Source of the DNA: UBA6115 sp964629345 | Lineage (GTDB): Bacteria; Bacillota; Clostridia; Christensenellales; Aristaeellaceae | Assembly (NCBI GenBank): GCA_964629345.1 | Contig: CAZVSG010000092.1 | Coordinates: 1-8,398 of the forward strand | Length of the DNA: 8,398 nucleotides | Direction: 5' to 3' | Part shown: piece after piece, positions 1-8,393 of the stretch | How positions within the stretch are numbered: the stretch's first letter is position 1 | How the letters are laid out: each line of letters starts with the position of its first letter | Notes under the pieces: model-generated | The model's database searches: none | What the model saw: the letters and a program-made list of their open reading frames with translations, nothing else | What the model was told of the DNA's origin: nothing | Program-made: the position numbers and the translations under genes

Positions 1-6
1 CTTATC

Positions 7-35
7 TGAGGCACGACTCTGCTTTCGCGCTCAAT
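7..35. repeat. Left copy of a weak inverted repeat
   Basis: TGAGGCA (7-13) is followed after 10 nt by the 12-mer TTCGCGCTCAAT (24-35). The same two blocks occur in inverted orientation, separated by 11 nt, at 8364-8393 near the other end of the window. The DNA between the two blocks is not conserved. Exact 12-mer matches are expected by chance in a window of this size, so only the paired arrangement makes it worth noting. Confidence 0.2.
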
Positions 36-57
36 GTATATAAGGTACGTCGATTAT

Positions 58-84
58 TTGACAGACGCCGGCGTTTTGTATAAT
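58..84 (+). promoter_or_regulatory. Sigma-A promoter of the HTH gene
   Basis: A perfect -35 hexamer TTGACA (58-63) and a perfect -10 hexamer TATAAT (79-84) lie upstream of the first gene. The spacer is 15 nt, shorter than the usual 17. Transcription would begin near position 91, giving a leader of about 70 nt before the TTG start at 160. The short spacer may lower activity or make the promoter depend on a regulator; that part is inference. Confidence 0.65.
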
Positions 85-143
85 CTGAAGAAAAGAGACA
101 CATGAACCTTTCAGTGAGCTTGATTTTTTACACATTCATAACC

Positions 144-150
144 AGGGAGG
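144..150 (+). promoter_or_regulatory. Ribosome binding site fixing a TTG start
   Basis: AGGGAGG lies 9 nt upstream of the TTG at 160-162. The next in-frame ATG (250) lies inside the helix-turn-helix and has no comparable site. This is the main support for the non-ATG start. Confidence 0.75.
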
Positions 151-159
151 AGATCGACC

Positions 160-1689
160 TTGCAGGCTGAAGCTTATCTTACCTTTGGTACGAGGCTGAG
201 AGAAATTCTTGCCGCCAGACAGTGTTCCGCCGCTCAGCTTACCCTCAGAATGGGCATCAGGAGCCAGACGACGGTGTCCAGGATCCTCAACGGACAGTCC
301 ACCTATAAAGCTGCGAAGGATTTCTACCGGAAACTCCTCCTCACCAATTTTCTTCAGCTTACCCGGGAAGAGATGGACGTCCTTGAACAGTCGCTGGAAA
401 TCAGCCGCATCGGAACTGATGCCTTCCTCTCACTGAGGAAACTGAAAAATCTGCTCCTGACCCAGCGCCCGTCGCTGTCCGATGACATGCCGCTGATCCC
501 CTTTAATGCAGCATGGCAGCCCGACTCCCTGCAGAAACTGCTGCAGACGATCAAGGGTTCGGGAAGTATCCGCGGAATCCTTTTCAATTGCTGCGGGTCC
601 GAGGCCCTTGTCACTTTCCTGAGCGAATTGCTCAACAGCGATAACGCGGAGCGAGTCGAGATCCATCATTATTTTGAGATCGGGAACAACGCGACAGAAG
701 CGACGGATGCTTTGCTTTGCCTCACGCGGCTGGCACATTTCCGCGGATACAGCGCTTATTGCCGGGTACTCTCAAATGACGGCCGCACGAGTGGCTTTCC
801 CCTGTACAAAAACCTGCTGCGCCTATGGGTGGGCCGAGAGGACGGCGGGGAAGACCTTTACAGCCTTTTTCTTCCGGATGATGAGAGGATCTATGCGAAC
901 ATCTACAGGAATGCCAGTATCTTGTTTGATGAGTTCCTCAAGACCGCCCGGATCCATTCTGCGGAGTACATATCAGTAAAAAAGCCGGATTATGATGAAA
1001 ATCAGAAGGAAGAGGGCCTTCTTCAACTCTCAAGGCGAATGTTGTTCCTGGAAAAGGACAGGATCCTGCGCCAGGTTCAGCATTCCATCCGAGTCAACTG
1101 GATCCCTCCCGACATTTTTTCCGCTTTTGTTCAAAACGCTGCTGAAGCCCTCGGATTTGACCCCAACGGCGAACTTGCCAGGGAACATCTCCGGGTCCAG
1201 GCCGAACGGTTTGACAATGCGTTCAGGAAAAAGAAGCCGTCCTTCATACTGCTGGAAAAAGGCGCACTTAGATGTTTTGCCGAAACCGGCATGATCGAGG
1301 GTCTCGCACCCGGCGTTCCGCCCCTGTCAGCTGCGCAGCGCGAAAGGGTGCTTGATCATCTGCTTGACGCAGCGAAAAACAACGTACATGTCCACCTGTC
1401 CGTATCCAGGGAGGAAACCCTCATCCGGCACCTCGACATTCTTTGCATCGACGGGCTGGGCGTCTGCATTTTTGATGTGGGCGTTGATTATTCCTTCCCG
1501 CACAAGAGTTTTGAAGCACTGCTCCCCGTCGCGGTTCTGGCTGATGTCTTTGCCCGGTTCTTTGACGGGGAACTGCTGGCTGAGCAAGCTCTGTCTGATG
1601 AAGAGAGCATCGGTTTTCTTGCTTCCCTGAAGCATCAGATCAGGAAGCAGGAAGCAGCTGAAGCGCAGCATCGTGAAATGCCGCGTTGA
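160..1689 (+). CDS. XRE-like helix-turn-helix protein with long uncharacterised C-terminal region
   Basis: This is a 509-residue protein that starts at TTG behind a strong ribosome binding site. Residues about 9-58 read as an XRE/lambda-repressor-like helix-turn-helix: a first helix around TRLREILAAR, the S-x2-QLT-x2-MGI helix and turn, then TTVSRILNG as the recognition helix. It is therefore probably a DNA-binding regulator. The remaining roughly 450 residues match no domain I can name. They are soluble in character, with no signal peptide or membrane segment. A stretch near residues 355-380 (FILLEKGALRCFAETG) resembles, from memory, large HTH proteins of Clostridia whose C-terminal part has no known function. 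The gene is convergent with the flavoprotein operon and 77 bp from its end, so it is not co-transcribed with it. Its base composition looks more AT-rich than the operon. The ligand and target are unknown; being a protein is near certain, the regulator role likely. Confidence 0.85.
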   Translation: MQAEAYLTFGTRLREILAARQCSAAQLTLRMGIRSQTTVSRILNGQSTYKAAKDFYRKLLLTNFLQLTREEMDVLEQSLEISRIGTDAFLSLRKLKNLLLTQRPSLSDDMPLIPFNAAWQPDSLQKLLQTIKGSGSIRGILFNCCGSEALVTFLSELLNSDNAERVEIHHYFEIGNNATEATDALLCLTRLAHFRGYSAYCRVLSNDGRTSGFPLYKNLLRLWVGREDGGEDLYSLFLPDDERIYANIYRNASILFDEFLKTARIHSAEYISVKKPDYDENQKEEGLLQLSRRMLFLEKDRILRQVQHSIRVNWIPPDIFSAFVQNAAEALGFDPNGELAREHLRVQAERFDNAFRKKKPSFILLEKGALRCFAETGMIEGLAPGVPPLSAAQRERVLDHLLDAAKNNVHVHLSVSREETLIRHLDILCIDGLGVCIFDVGVDYSFPHKSFEALLPVAVLADVFARFFDGELLAEQALSDEESIGFLASLKHQIRKQEAAEAQHREMPR

Positions 1690-1692
1690 TTC

Positions 1693-1711
1693 GATCTTTC
1701 CCGAAGATTTT
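1693..1711 (+). terminator. Weak intrinsic terminator candidate after the HTH gene
   Basis: The stem ATCTT (1694-1698) pairs with AAGAT (1704-1708) across a 5-nt loop TCCCG and is followed by three T. It lies 4 nt after the TGA at 1687-1689. The stem is short and AU-rich and the T-run is brief, so termination would be weak. I see no clear terminator for the converging operon in this gap. Confidence 0.25.
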
Positions 1712-1766
1712 CGCCGGTCACTCCCCATGTGTGATGATTTGTTTCACGGCTCGTTGCTAAACGTCC

Positions 1767-3464
<1,698 letters not shown>

Positions 3465-3478
3465 AGGTTCTCCATTCG

Positions 3479-4762
3479 TCAGGTCTGCTTTTCCGGACTG
3501 ATCTCAACCGTCAGCTCCTGGCCGCGCAGCTGCTCCAGCATCTTCGGGCTGAGCCTGACCTCCGCCATCTCCCCCGGGGTGAGGATCAGGCAGCGCTGGC
3601 TGAGCAGAACCCCCTTCCCGGTGCGGAGCGTGACATAATGGTTCTGGTAGACGCGGTCAGGGCGGAACATCAGTTCCATGCCTTCCGTCATCTCCCCCCT
3701 GGGCAGTTCCAGCCGCTGGGGCACACTGCCCCGCACGCCCTGCCCATCCCTGACCTCCACCCTGTCGAAAGCCTGCCTTCCCTCCATCAGCAGGGAGGCC
3801 GCCGCTCGGCCTGCCTGCATGCTTTCCCGGCTGACATAGTCCACCAGGTCATGGACGTGCAGCACGTTGCCGCAGGAGAAAATACCCGGGACGCTGGTTT
3901 CAAAACGGGAAGTGACGACAGGGCCGGAAGTGACGGGCGACAGTTTCACCCCCGCCGTGAGGGACAGCTCATTCTCCGGGATCAGGCCGACGGAAAGCAG
4001 CAGAGTGTCGCAGCTGAATTGTTTTTCCGTGCCGGGGATCACCTGCCTGGCCTCATCGACCCGGGCGATGGTGACGCCCTCCAGCCGCTTGCGCCCCCTG
4101 ATGTCCACCACCGTGTGGGACAGCAGCAGCGGGATGTCATAATCCTGCAGGCACTGCACGATGTTCCGGTTCAGCCCGCTGGAATAGGGCATCAGCTCGA
4201 CGCAGCAGAGCACCCTGGCCCCCTGCAGCGTCATGCGCCGCGCCATGATCAGCCCGATGTCGCCGCTGCCCAGGATCACCACGCGGCGGCCGGGCATGAA
4301 GCCCGCCATATTGACCAGTTTCTGCGCCGTGCCCGCGCTGAAGATCCCAGAAGGCCGCGTACCCGGGATCGCCAGGGCGCCGCGCGGGCGTTCCCTGCAG
4401 CCCATGGCCAGGATGACCGCTTTCGCCTGGAAGACCTCGACCCCCCGCTCATGGCTGACGGCGGTGACCTGTCTGCCGCGCGAGACGGAGAGGACCGTCG
4501 TCCCGCAGAGCACGGGGATGTTCAGGTCCCGCGCCTCCCGGATATCCCTCTGGGCATACTCCGGGCCGGTGAGCTCTTCCTTGAAACGGTGCAGGCCGAA
4601 GCCGTTATGGATGCACTGGTTGAGGATGCCGCCGGGCGCATCCTCCCGCTCCAGCACCACAAGATCCATCACGCCGGCGCGCTTGGCGGCGATCGCCGCC
4701 GCGAGACCCGCCGGGCCGGCCCCGATAATGAGGAGATCGACCGGGATGCGTTTTTCACTCAT
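3479..4762 (-). CDS. GlpB/HcnB-like FAD- and NAD(P)-dependent oxidoreductase
   Basis: This is a 427-residue two-dinucleotide flavoprotein. The FAD-binding motif IIGAGPAGLAAA is at residues 12-23. The segment GGILNQCIHNGFG (44-56) is typical of the partner subunit of GlpA-like dehydrogenases. A second glycine motif ILGSGDIG (163-170) would bind NAD(P)H, and the C-terminal FAD segment GIFSCGN is at 293-299. It would pass electrons between the upstream dehydrogenase and NAD(P) or another carrier, in the cytosol. I chose the ATG at 4762, which overlaps the stop of the upstream gene by 8 nt (ATGAGTGA). GGGGAG lies 9 nt before it, whereas the ATG at 4771 touches that site directly and the ATG at 4828 lies well inside the upstream gene. 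The tight overlap implies translational coupling and a likely complex. In many Firmicutes I would expect a small DUF1667 cysteine protein next; it is absent here. The exact reaction is unknown. Confidence 0.9.
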   Translation of the reverse strand: MSEKRIPVDLLIIGAGPAGLAAAIAAKRAGVMDLVVLEREDAPGGILNQCIHNGFGLHRFKEELTGPEYAQRDIREARDLNIPVLCGTTVLSVSRGRQVTAVSHERGVEVFQAKAVILAMGCRERPRGALAIPGTRPSGIFSAGTAQKLVNMAGFMPGRRVVILGSGDIGLIMARRMTLQGARVLCCVELMPYSSGLNRNIVQCLQDYDIPLLLSHTVVDIRGRKRLEGVTIARVDEARQVIPGTEKQFSCDTLLLSVGLIPENELSLTAGVKLSPVTSGPVVTSRFETSVPGIFSCGNVLHVHDLVDYVSRESMQAGRAAASLLMEGRQAFDRVEVRDGQGVRGSVPQRLELPRGEMTEGMELMFRPDRVYQNHYVTLRTGKGVLLSQRCLILTPGEMAEVRLSPKMLEQLRGQELTVEISPEKQT

Positions 4763-6203
4763 CGCCTTCATCTCCCCTGATCCTTTCACCCAGGATCCAG
4801 CTGCCGCCGCCGGATTTCGTGACCTCATTCAGATCGCATCCCAGCTCCTCCGCCAGGATCTGCATCACGCGGGTAGAGCAGAACCCGCCCTGGCAGCGCC
4901 CCATCCCCGCGCGTGTCCTCCGTTTGACCCCGTCAAGGCTGCGCGCCCCCACCGGGCGGCGGATCGCCCGCCGCACCTCGGCCTCGGTCACCTGCTCGCA
5001 GCGGCATACGATCCTGCCGTAATCCGGGTCGCGTTCATAGGCCCGGCGGCGCTCCTGCTCATTCATGCCGGCGAAAGGCCTGTCCTGCGGGACAGGTTCG
5101 GTATAGGAAAGATTCCTGCCCAGCTTGAGATGCCAGGCGACCCAGTCCCCCAGTTCCTGCCCGATGGCGGGGGCGGCGGACAGTCCGGGGCTTTCAATGC
5201 CGATGGCCTCAAAGGCACCGGGCATCGCCCCCTGCACCTCCCCAATGATGAAATCCCCTCCCTGTTCATGGGCGCGGATGCCGGAGAAGGTGGTGATCAC
5301 GCTGCGAAGGTCCGCATCAGGATAGGTGAGGCGCACCTTGTCCATCACTTCCTTAAGCCCCTCCCGCGTCGTCGCGGTGTCATCCCCGTCGGTGATATCC
5401 TCTGCCGTCGGACCCAGCAGCAGGTTGCCGTGCGTGGTCGGGCTGACCAGCACCCCCTTGCCCATGCTGGTAGGCACCTGGAACATCGTGCGCTTGAATG
5501 TCAGCGGCAGCGTGTGGTCTGTCAGGTAATACTGACCGCGCCGCGGAACGATCGCGACCTTCCTGCCGGAGATCCCGTTGTGCAGGGTGTCCGCGCCGAC
5601 GCCCGCGCAGTTGATCACGCAGCGGGAGAAAAAAACGCCTCTGTCAGTGGTGATCCTCCAGGTCCCTTCCTCATTGGACAGGCCGAGGGCCTGTGTATCC
5701 AGGAGGAACTCCACCCCGTTCTCACAGGCGGTATCCGCCAGGGCATGGGTCAGCTCATAGGGGCTGACAAGGCCGGAGGAGGGAACCAGCAGCGCCATGA
5801 ACACGTCCGGGTTCACATGAGGTTCCATCCGGAGGATCTCTTCCCGGATGATCAGCCGCAATCCTTCGACTCCGTTTCTGACGCCGTTCTCAAGCAGCGC
5901 TTCAAGCGCCTTCCGGTCGTTTTCCTGAAAACCAAGCACCATGGCGCCAGGCATGCCGAAGGGGACGCCCAGGAGGTCACACAGCTTCCGCATCATCCCG
6001 GCGCCCTTGACGTTCAGCCTTGCCTTTTCGCTGCCGACCTTCGCGTCATAGCCCGCGTGCACGATGCCGCTGTTGGCCTTGCTTGCGCCTTCGCCGACGT
6101 CCGACGCCCTTTCCATGACCGCGAAGCGCCCGGCGTATTCGCTCAGCCGCTGCGCGACGGCACAGCCGACGACCCCCCCGCCGATGATGACCGCGTCGTA
6201 CAT
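4755..6203 (-). CDS. GlpA-like FAD-dependent dehydrogenase with C-terminal BFD-type [2Fe-2S] domain
   Basis: This is a 482-residue protein. An N-terminal DAO-type FAD fold begins with VIIGGGVVGCAV (residues 5-16) and the family signature NSGIVHAGYDA (44-54). These are shared with anaerobic glycerol-3-phosphate dehydrogenase subunit GlpA and L-2-hydroxyglutarate oxidase-like enzymes. The C-terminal part (about 398-460) is a BFD-like [2Fe-2S] domain with ligands C400 and C402 (CRC) and C437 and C442 (CQGGFC). The enzyme should oxidise a small hydroxy compound through FAD and pass electrons to the Fe-S centre and the partner encoded next. It is the first gene of the operon. The ATG at 6203 is preferred over the GTG at 6221 because AGAGGGG (6211-6217) sits 7 nt before the ATG and would overlap the coding region if GTG were used. 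No glpK, glpF or glpC lies in the window, so glycerol 3-phosphate is only one possible substrate. Confidence 0.9.
   Translation of the reverse strand: MYDAVIIGGGVVGCAVAQRLSEYAGRFAVMERASDVGEGASKANSGIVHAGYDAKVGSEKARLNVKGAGMMRKLCDLLGVPFGMPGAMVLGFQENDRKALEALLENGVRNGVEGLRLIIREEILRMEPHVNPDVFMALLVPSSGLVSPYELTHALADTACENGVEFLLDTQALGLSNEEGTWRITTDRGVFFSRCVINCAGVGADTLHNGISGRKVAIVPRRGQYYLTDHTLPLTFKRTMFQVPTSMGKGVLVSPTTHGNLLLGPTAEDITDGDDTATTREGLKEVMDKVRLTYPDADLRSVITTFSGIRAHEQGGDFIIGEVQGAMPGAFEAIGIESPGLSAAPAIGQELGDWVAWHLKLGRNLSYTEPVPQDRPFAGMNEQERRRAYERDPDYGRIVCRCEQVTEAEVRRAIRRPVGARSLDGVKRRTRAGMGRCQGGFCSTRVMQILAEELGCDLNEVTKSGGGSWILGERIRGDEGDE
4772..4777 (-). promoter_or_regulatory. Internal ribosome binding site for the second operon gene
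   Basis: On the minus strand GGGGAG lies 9 nt before the ATG at 4762, inside the 3' end of the upstream gene. It selects that ATG over the one at 4771, which follows the site with no spacing. Confidence 0.6.
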
Positions 6204-6210
6204 CCGCAAA

Positions 6211-6217
6211 CCCCTCT
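6211..6217 (-). promoter_or_regulatory. Ribosome binding site of the GlpA-like gene
   Basis: AGAGGGG on the minus strand lies 7 nt before the ATG at 6203. It decides against the in-frame GTG at 6221, which lies upstream of it. Confidence 0.65.
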
Positions 6218-6231
6218 GCACTTATGTTTTT

Positions 6232-6244
6232 CAGCTTCAAGCTG
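6232..6244. promoter_or_regulatory. 13-bp perfect dyad beside the operon start site, possible operator
   Basis: CAGCTT-C-AAGCTG is a perfect 6-bp inverted repeat around one central base. It begins about 8 nt downstream of the operon's -10 box, at or just after the expected transcription start. A regulator bound here would block transcription. As RNA the one-base centre is too tight for a full stem, so a DNA site is more likely than a leader hairpin. The function is inference. Confidence 0.35.
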
Positions 6245-6252
6245 CATGCGGA

Positions 6253-6282
6253 ATTATAGCACAGGCACCAAAGACAAGTCCA
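6253..6282 (-). promoter_or_regulatory. Promoter of the flavoprotein operon
   Basis: On the minus strand a perfect TATAAT (6258-6253) is preceded by TGC, giving an extended -10. An 18-nt spacer separates it from a moderate -35, TGGACT (6282-6277, 4 of 6 matches to TTGACA). The predicted start near 6246 gives a leader of roughly 43 nt to the ATG at 6203. No other candidate this good lies upstream of the operon. Confidence 0.6.
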
Positions 6283-6375
6283 TGTTGGGGCCAAGGATAT
6301 GCGCATGCCGCCCCATTTCATGCTGTTTGCCAGGGGCTCGGCGACGCGACGACTTAACAATTCCGTAAAAAAGAC

Positions 6376-6404
6376 TTGACATTGTAATAATTGTGTAATA
6401 TATT
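6376..6404 (+). promoter_or_regulatory. Promoter of the secreted cell-wall protein gene
   Basis: A perfect TTGACA (6376-6381), a 17-nt AT-rich spacer and TATATT (6399-6404, 5 of 6 matches) form a strong sigma-A promoter. The start would be near 6411, about 40 nt before the ATG at 6451. Confidence 0.75.
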
Positions 6405-6438
6405 TTCTCCAAGACCGGACCTTCGACCCACGCAAGTC

Positions 6439-6445
6439 AAGGAGG
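6439..6445 (+). promoter_or_regulatory. Strong ribosome binding site of the cell-wall protein gene
   Basis: AAGGAGG lies 5 nt before the ATG at 6451. The in-frame TTG at 6391 falls inside the promoter spacer, so it cannot be the start. Confidence 0.8.
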
Positions 6446-6450
6446 AAGCC

Positions 6451-7710
6451 ATGCAAAACCCCTTGCGGCGCACCGCTGCAGTGCTGATAACGATCCTCTC
6501 CCTCACAGGGCTGTTCGCTTCCTCGGCAAAGGCGGCCAGCTATACAGGCAGCGTGAACACCGACAAGGTGTTCCTTCGCATGAAGGCAAACACCTCAGGC
6601 AGTTATTACGACCTGCTCAAAAAGGGCGAGAAGGTCGAGCTGCTCGGTGTCAGCGGGGATTTCTTCAAGGTCAGGTTCAGGACCTTCACCGGCTATGTCA
6701 TGCGCAAGTATCTCAACGTGCCTTCCGCCGCGCTGAAGGAATTCGGCGCGGAGGCAAAGCCCGCCAGCAAGTACGCCGCGGTCAGGACCATCAAGGACCT
6801 GGGCAAAGCGCCTTCGGCGACCCGCAGAGGATCATCGGGGGACGCCGTGGAAAAGCTGCAGCGCGCGCTGCAGATCAAGGGCTATTTCAAGGGCACCGTG
6901 GACGGGAAGTACGGCGAGATCACGGCGCAGGCCGTGAGAAAATTCCAGCAGGCCGTGAAACTCAGCGTGAGCGGGACGGCGGACAGCGCGACCGTCGCCA
7001 AGCTGTTCGGGACCGGGGAAACAGCTGTCAAGGACGACCCGGGCATGGCCGGGATCAAAAGCATTTCGCAGATCACCGTGCCCAACACCTCCTCGCCCGG
7101 CTCTTCCGGCAAACACGTCAAAGCCCTCCAGCAGGCGCTGAAATTGAAAGGCTACTACAAGGGCCTGGTCGACTCCGGTTACGGCAAGGGGACGCAGGAC
7201 GCCGTAAAGCGCTACCAGCAGGCGGTGGGGCTGTCCGCCGACGGCATCGCGGGGTTCTCGACCATCCGGAAGCTCTTCGGCAGGAACGCAGCCAACTATA
7301 CCATCCCCACCGAGAAGCTGGACTGGTTCAACGGCGGCAAGAACGTGATCCCGCAATGGGCCAGCTTTACCATCAAGGACGTTTCAACGGGCAAGACGTT
7401 CAGCGCCAGGCGGTGGAGCGGCTACAACCACCTGGACGCGGAACCGCTCAGCAAAGAGGACGCGAAAACGATGAAGGAGATCTCCGGCGGCTCCTTCTCT
7501 TGGGCGCGCCGGGCAGTGCTGGTCAAGTACAACGGGCACGTCTACGCGGCCTCCATCAATACCATGCCCCACGAAGAGGACACCATTCCCGGCAACACCT
7601 TTGAAGGCCATTTCTGCGTGCATTTTTACAAGTCAAAGACCCATGGGACCAGCCAGGTCGACGCCGCCCATCAGAACGCGGTTGCCCGGGCGATGAAATC
7701 GAGCTGGTAA
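6451..7710 (+). CDS. Secreted SH3 / peptidoglycan-binding protein with L,D-transpeptidase-like C-terminal domain
   Basis: This is a 419-residue precursor. Residues 1-28 form a signal peptide: RR at 6-7, a hydrophobic core, and AKA before a likely cut at 28/29. A bacterial SH3 domain covers about 32-90. Two tandem peptidoglycan-binding (PG_binding_1) repeats follow at about 126-187 and 216-277. Each opens with GSSG-x2-V and carries GYFKG or GYYKG and an FQQAV or YQQAV helix. The last 140 residues are a further domain ending in GHFCVHF (386-392) and THG (397-399). C389 is the only cysteine in the protein. The pattern [GS]-H-x-C-[VI]-[HR]-[FL], with an upstream MPH (372-374), resembles the IHGT...SHGCIRL site of YkuD L,D-transpeptidases, but with substitutions. 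It probably acts outside the membrane on peptidoglycan, as a cross-linker, hydrolase or binding protein. It is monocistronic, with its own promoter and terminator. Secretion and wall binding are firm; the catalytic role is inference. Confidence 0.9.
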   Translation: MQNPLRRTAAVLITILSLTGLFASSAKAASYTGSVNTDKVFLRMKANTSGSYYDLLKKGEKVELLGVSGDFFKVRFRTFTGYVMRKYLNVPSAALKEFGAEAKPASKYAAVRTIKDLGKAPSATRRGSSGDAVEKLQRALQIKGYFKGTVDGKYGEITAQAVRKFQQAVKLSVSGTADSATVAKLFGTGETAVKDDPGMAGIKSISQITVPNTSSPGSSGKHVKALQQALKLKGYYKGLVDSGYGKGTQDAVKRYQQAVGLSADGIAGFSTIRKLFGRNAANYTIPTEKLDWFNGGKNVIPQWASFTIKDVSTGKTFSARRWSGYNHLDAEPLSKEDAKTMKEISGGSFSWARRAVLVKYNGHVYAASINTMPHEEDTIPGNTFEGHFCVHFYKSKTHGTSQVDAAHQNAVARAMKSSW

Positions 7711-7730
7711 AGCCCGGTCAGGCGTTCCCT

Positions 7731-7761
7731 CGGCTCCGGCAAATCGGCCGGAGCCGTTTTT
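7731..7761 (+). terminator. Strong intrinsic terminator of the cell-wall protein gene
   Basis: CGGCTCCGGC (7731-7740) pairs perfectly over 10 bp with GCCGGAGCCG (7747-7756) around the loop AAATCG, followed by five T (7757-7761). It lies 20 nt after the TAA at 7708-7710. Confidence 0.95.
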
Positions 7762-7821
7762 ATAAGGAGCATAAGGATCAAGCCCGTGCATTGAAATGCT
7801 TTTCCTTAACACGAATACAAG

Positions 7822-8271
7822 GGTGTGGGCATCACCCGCACGAGGACCCTGTACACGGGAAAACTGCTCTCAAAGAGACATACGACTTTCACTTCGCCCC
7901 TGAGCATGGGCCAGTGCATCCATTATGCCTTGTCTCGCCCGGCGGCGGCCAGCGTGATGCCGGGGCATCAAAGCGACGGGGAAATTGAAGAAGCCTGCCG
8001 CTGCCTTACAATGGAGGAGAGCGGGAAAGATGGCGGGCGGGATCGAAAGCCGGCGGCAGCCTGATGGACGGCGCCTGCGTGGACTGCAGCCATTGTCAGC
8101 CCTGCCCGGCCGGGTAAGGCTCACGTGCCGCCCAGTGTACGCCGGTACTGCGCCTCCCTCAAAGCCGGCGGAAGCGGCTGCATCTCCTGCGGCAGCTGCG
8201 AGGACCGCTGCCCCTTCCATGTCCAGGTGATCCGGAACATGGCCGAGGCCGCTGAACTGTTTGGTTCCTGA
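7822..8271 (+). pseudogene. Decayed 3' end of an aldo/keto reductase with ferredoxin-type C-terminal domain
   Basis: The fragments align in order with the C-terminal half of clostridial aldo/keto reductases that carry an Fe-S tail. In frame 1, GVGIT and GKLLS open the segment, and QCIHYALSRP (7912-7941) is the family motif near the end of the barrel. This frame stops at TGA 8062-8064. In frame 3, MDGACVDCSHCQPCPAG (8064-8114) carries the first cysteine cluster, then TAA at 8115-8117. Back in frame 1, CISCGSCEDRCPF carries the second cluster (8179-8211) and the natural C-terminal LFGS ends at TGA 8269-8271. At least two frame changes are needed, and roughly 20 residues that normally follow CPAG appear missing. 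The N-terminal two thirds, including the catalytic Asp/Tyr/Lys/His region, is absent. A frame-3 stretch upstream (about 7773-7821) might be a further fragment. No functional enzyme can be made. Confidence 0.8.
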
Positions 8272-8363
8272 TCAGCGCCGCAGCCTGTTTTGCCGCGCGC
8301 GCAATAGAAAATAAGCAAGTCATTCGATATTCCGCAGGAAATTGCCGCGGTGCCTCATGTCAA

Positions 8364-8393
8364 ATTGAGCGCGAACGGTTCATCCATGCCTCA
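8364..8393. repeat. Right copy of a weak inverted repeat
   Basis: ATTGAGCGCGAA (8364-8375) and TGCCTCA (8387-8393) are the reverse complements of the two blocks at 24-35 and 7-13. The spacing differs by one nucleotide. It lies in the gene-free tail 8272-8398, which otherwise holds nothing I recognise. Confidence 0.2.

Noticed and set aside
4233..6368. A 711-codon open frame on the plus strand opposite the operon, and a similar 380-codon one at 3638-4780
   Set aside because: They run antisense to well-supported flavoprotein genes, show low-complexity Arg/Pro/Ala-rich translation and no domain. They are products of high GC at codon positions.
6046..6456. A minus-strand open frame across the divergent promoter region into the GlpA-like gene
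   Set aside because: It is out of frame with the GlpA-like gene and crosses both promoters. The translation has no recognisable features.
6832..7356. A 174-codon minus-strand open frame inside the cell-wall protein gene
   Set aside because: It is a shadow of the peptidoglycan-binding repeats with no domain or start signal of its own.
7788..7803. A small hairpin GCAT-TGAA-ATGC followed by four T, as a second terminator
   Set aside because: The 4-bp stem is too short, and the strong terminator just upstream already explains the transcript end.
7825..8064. An intact 79-residue small protein starting at GTG
   Set aside because: Its sequence is an internal piece of the reductase family, beginning at GVGIT, and it ends at a premature stop. 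It is part of the pseudogene.
8064..8271. The two cysteine clusters as a GlpC-like subunit or free ferredoxin belonging to the operon
   Set aside because: The surrounding motifs (QCIHYALSRP, the CPAG spacing, the LFGS end) fit the tail of an aldo/keto reductase. The frame is broken and lies on the opposite strand from the operon.
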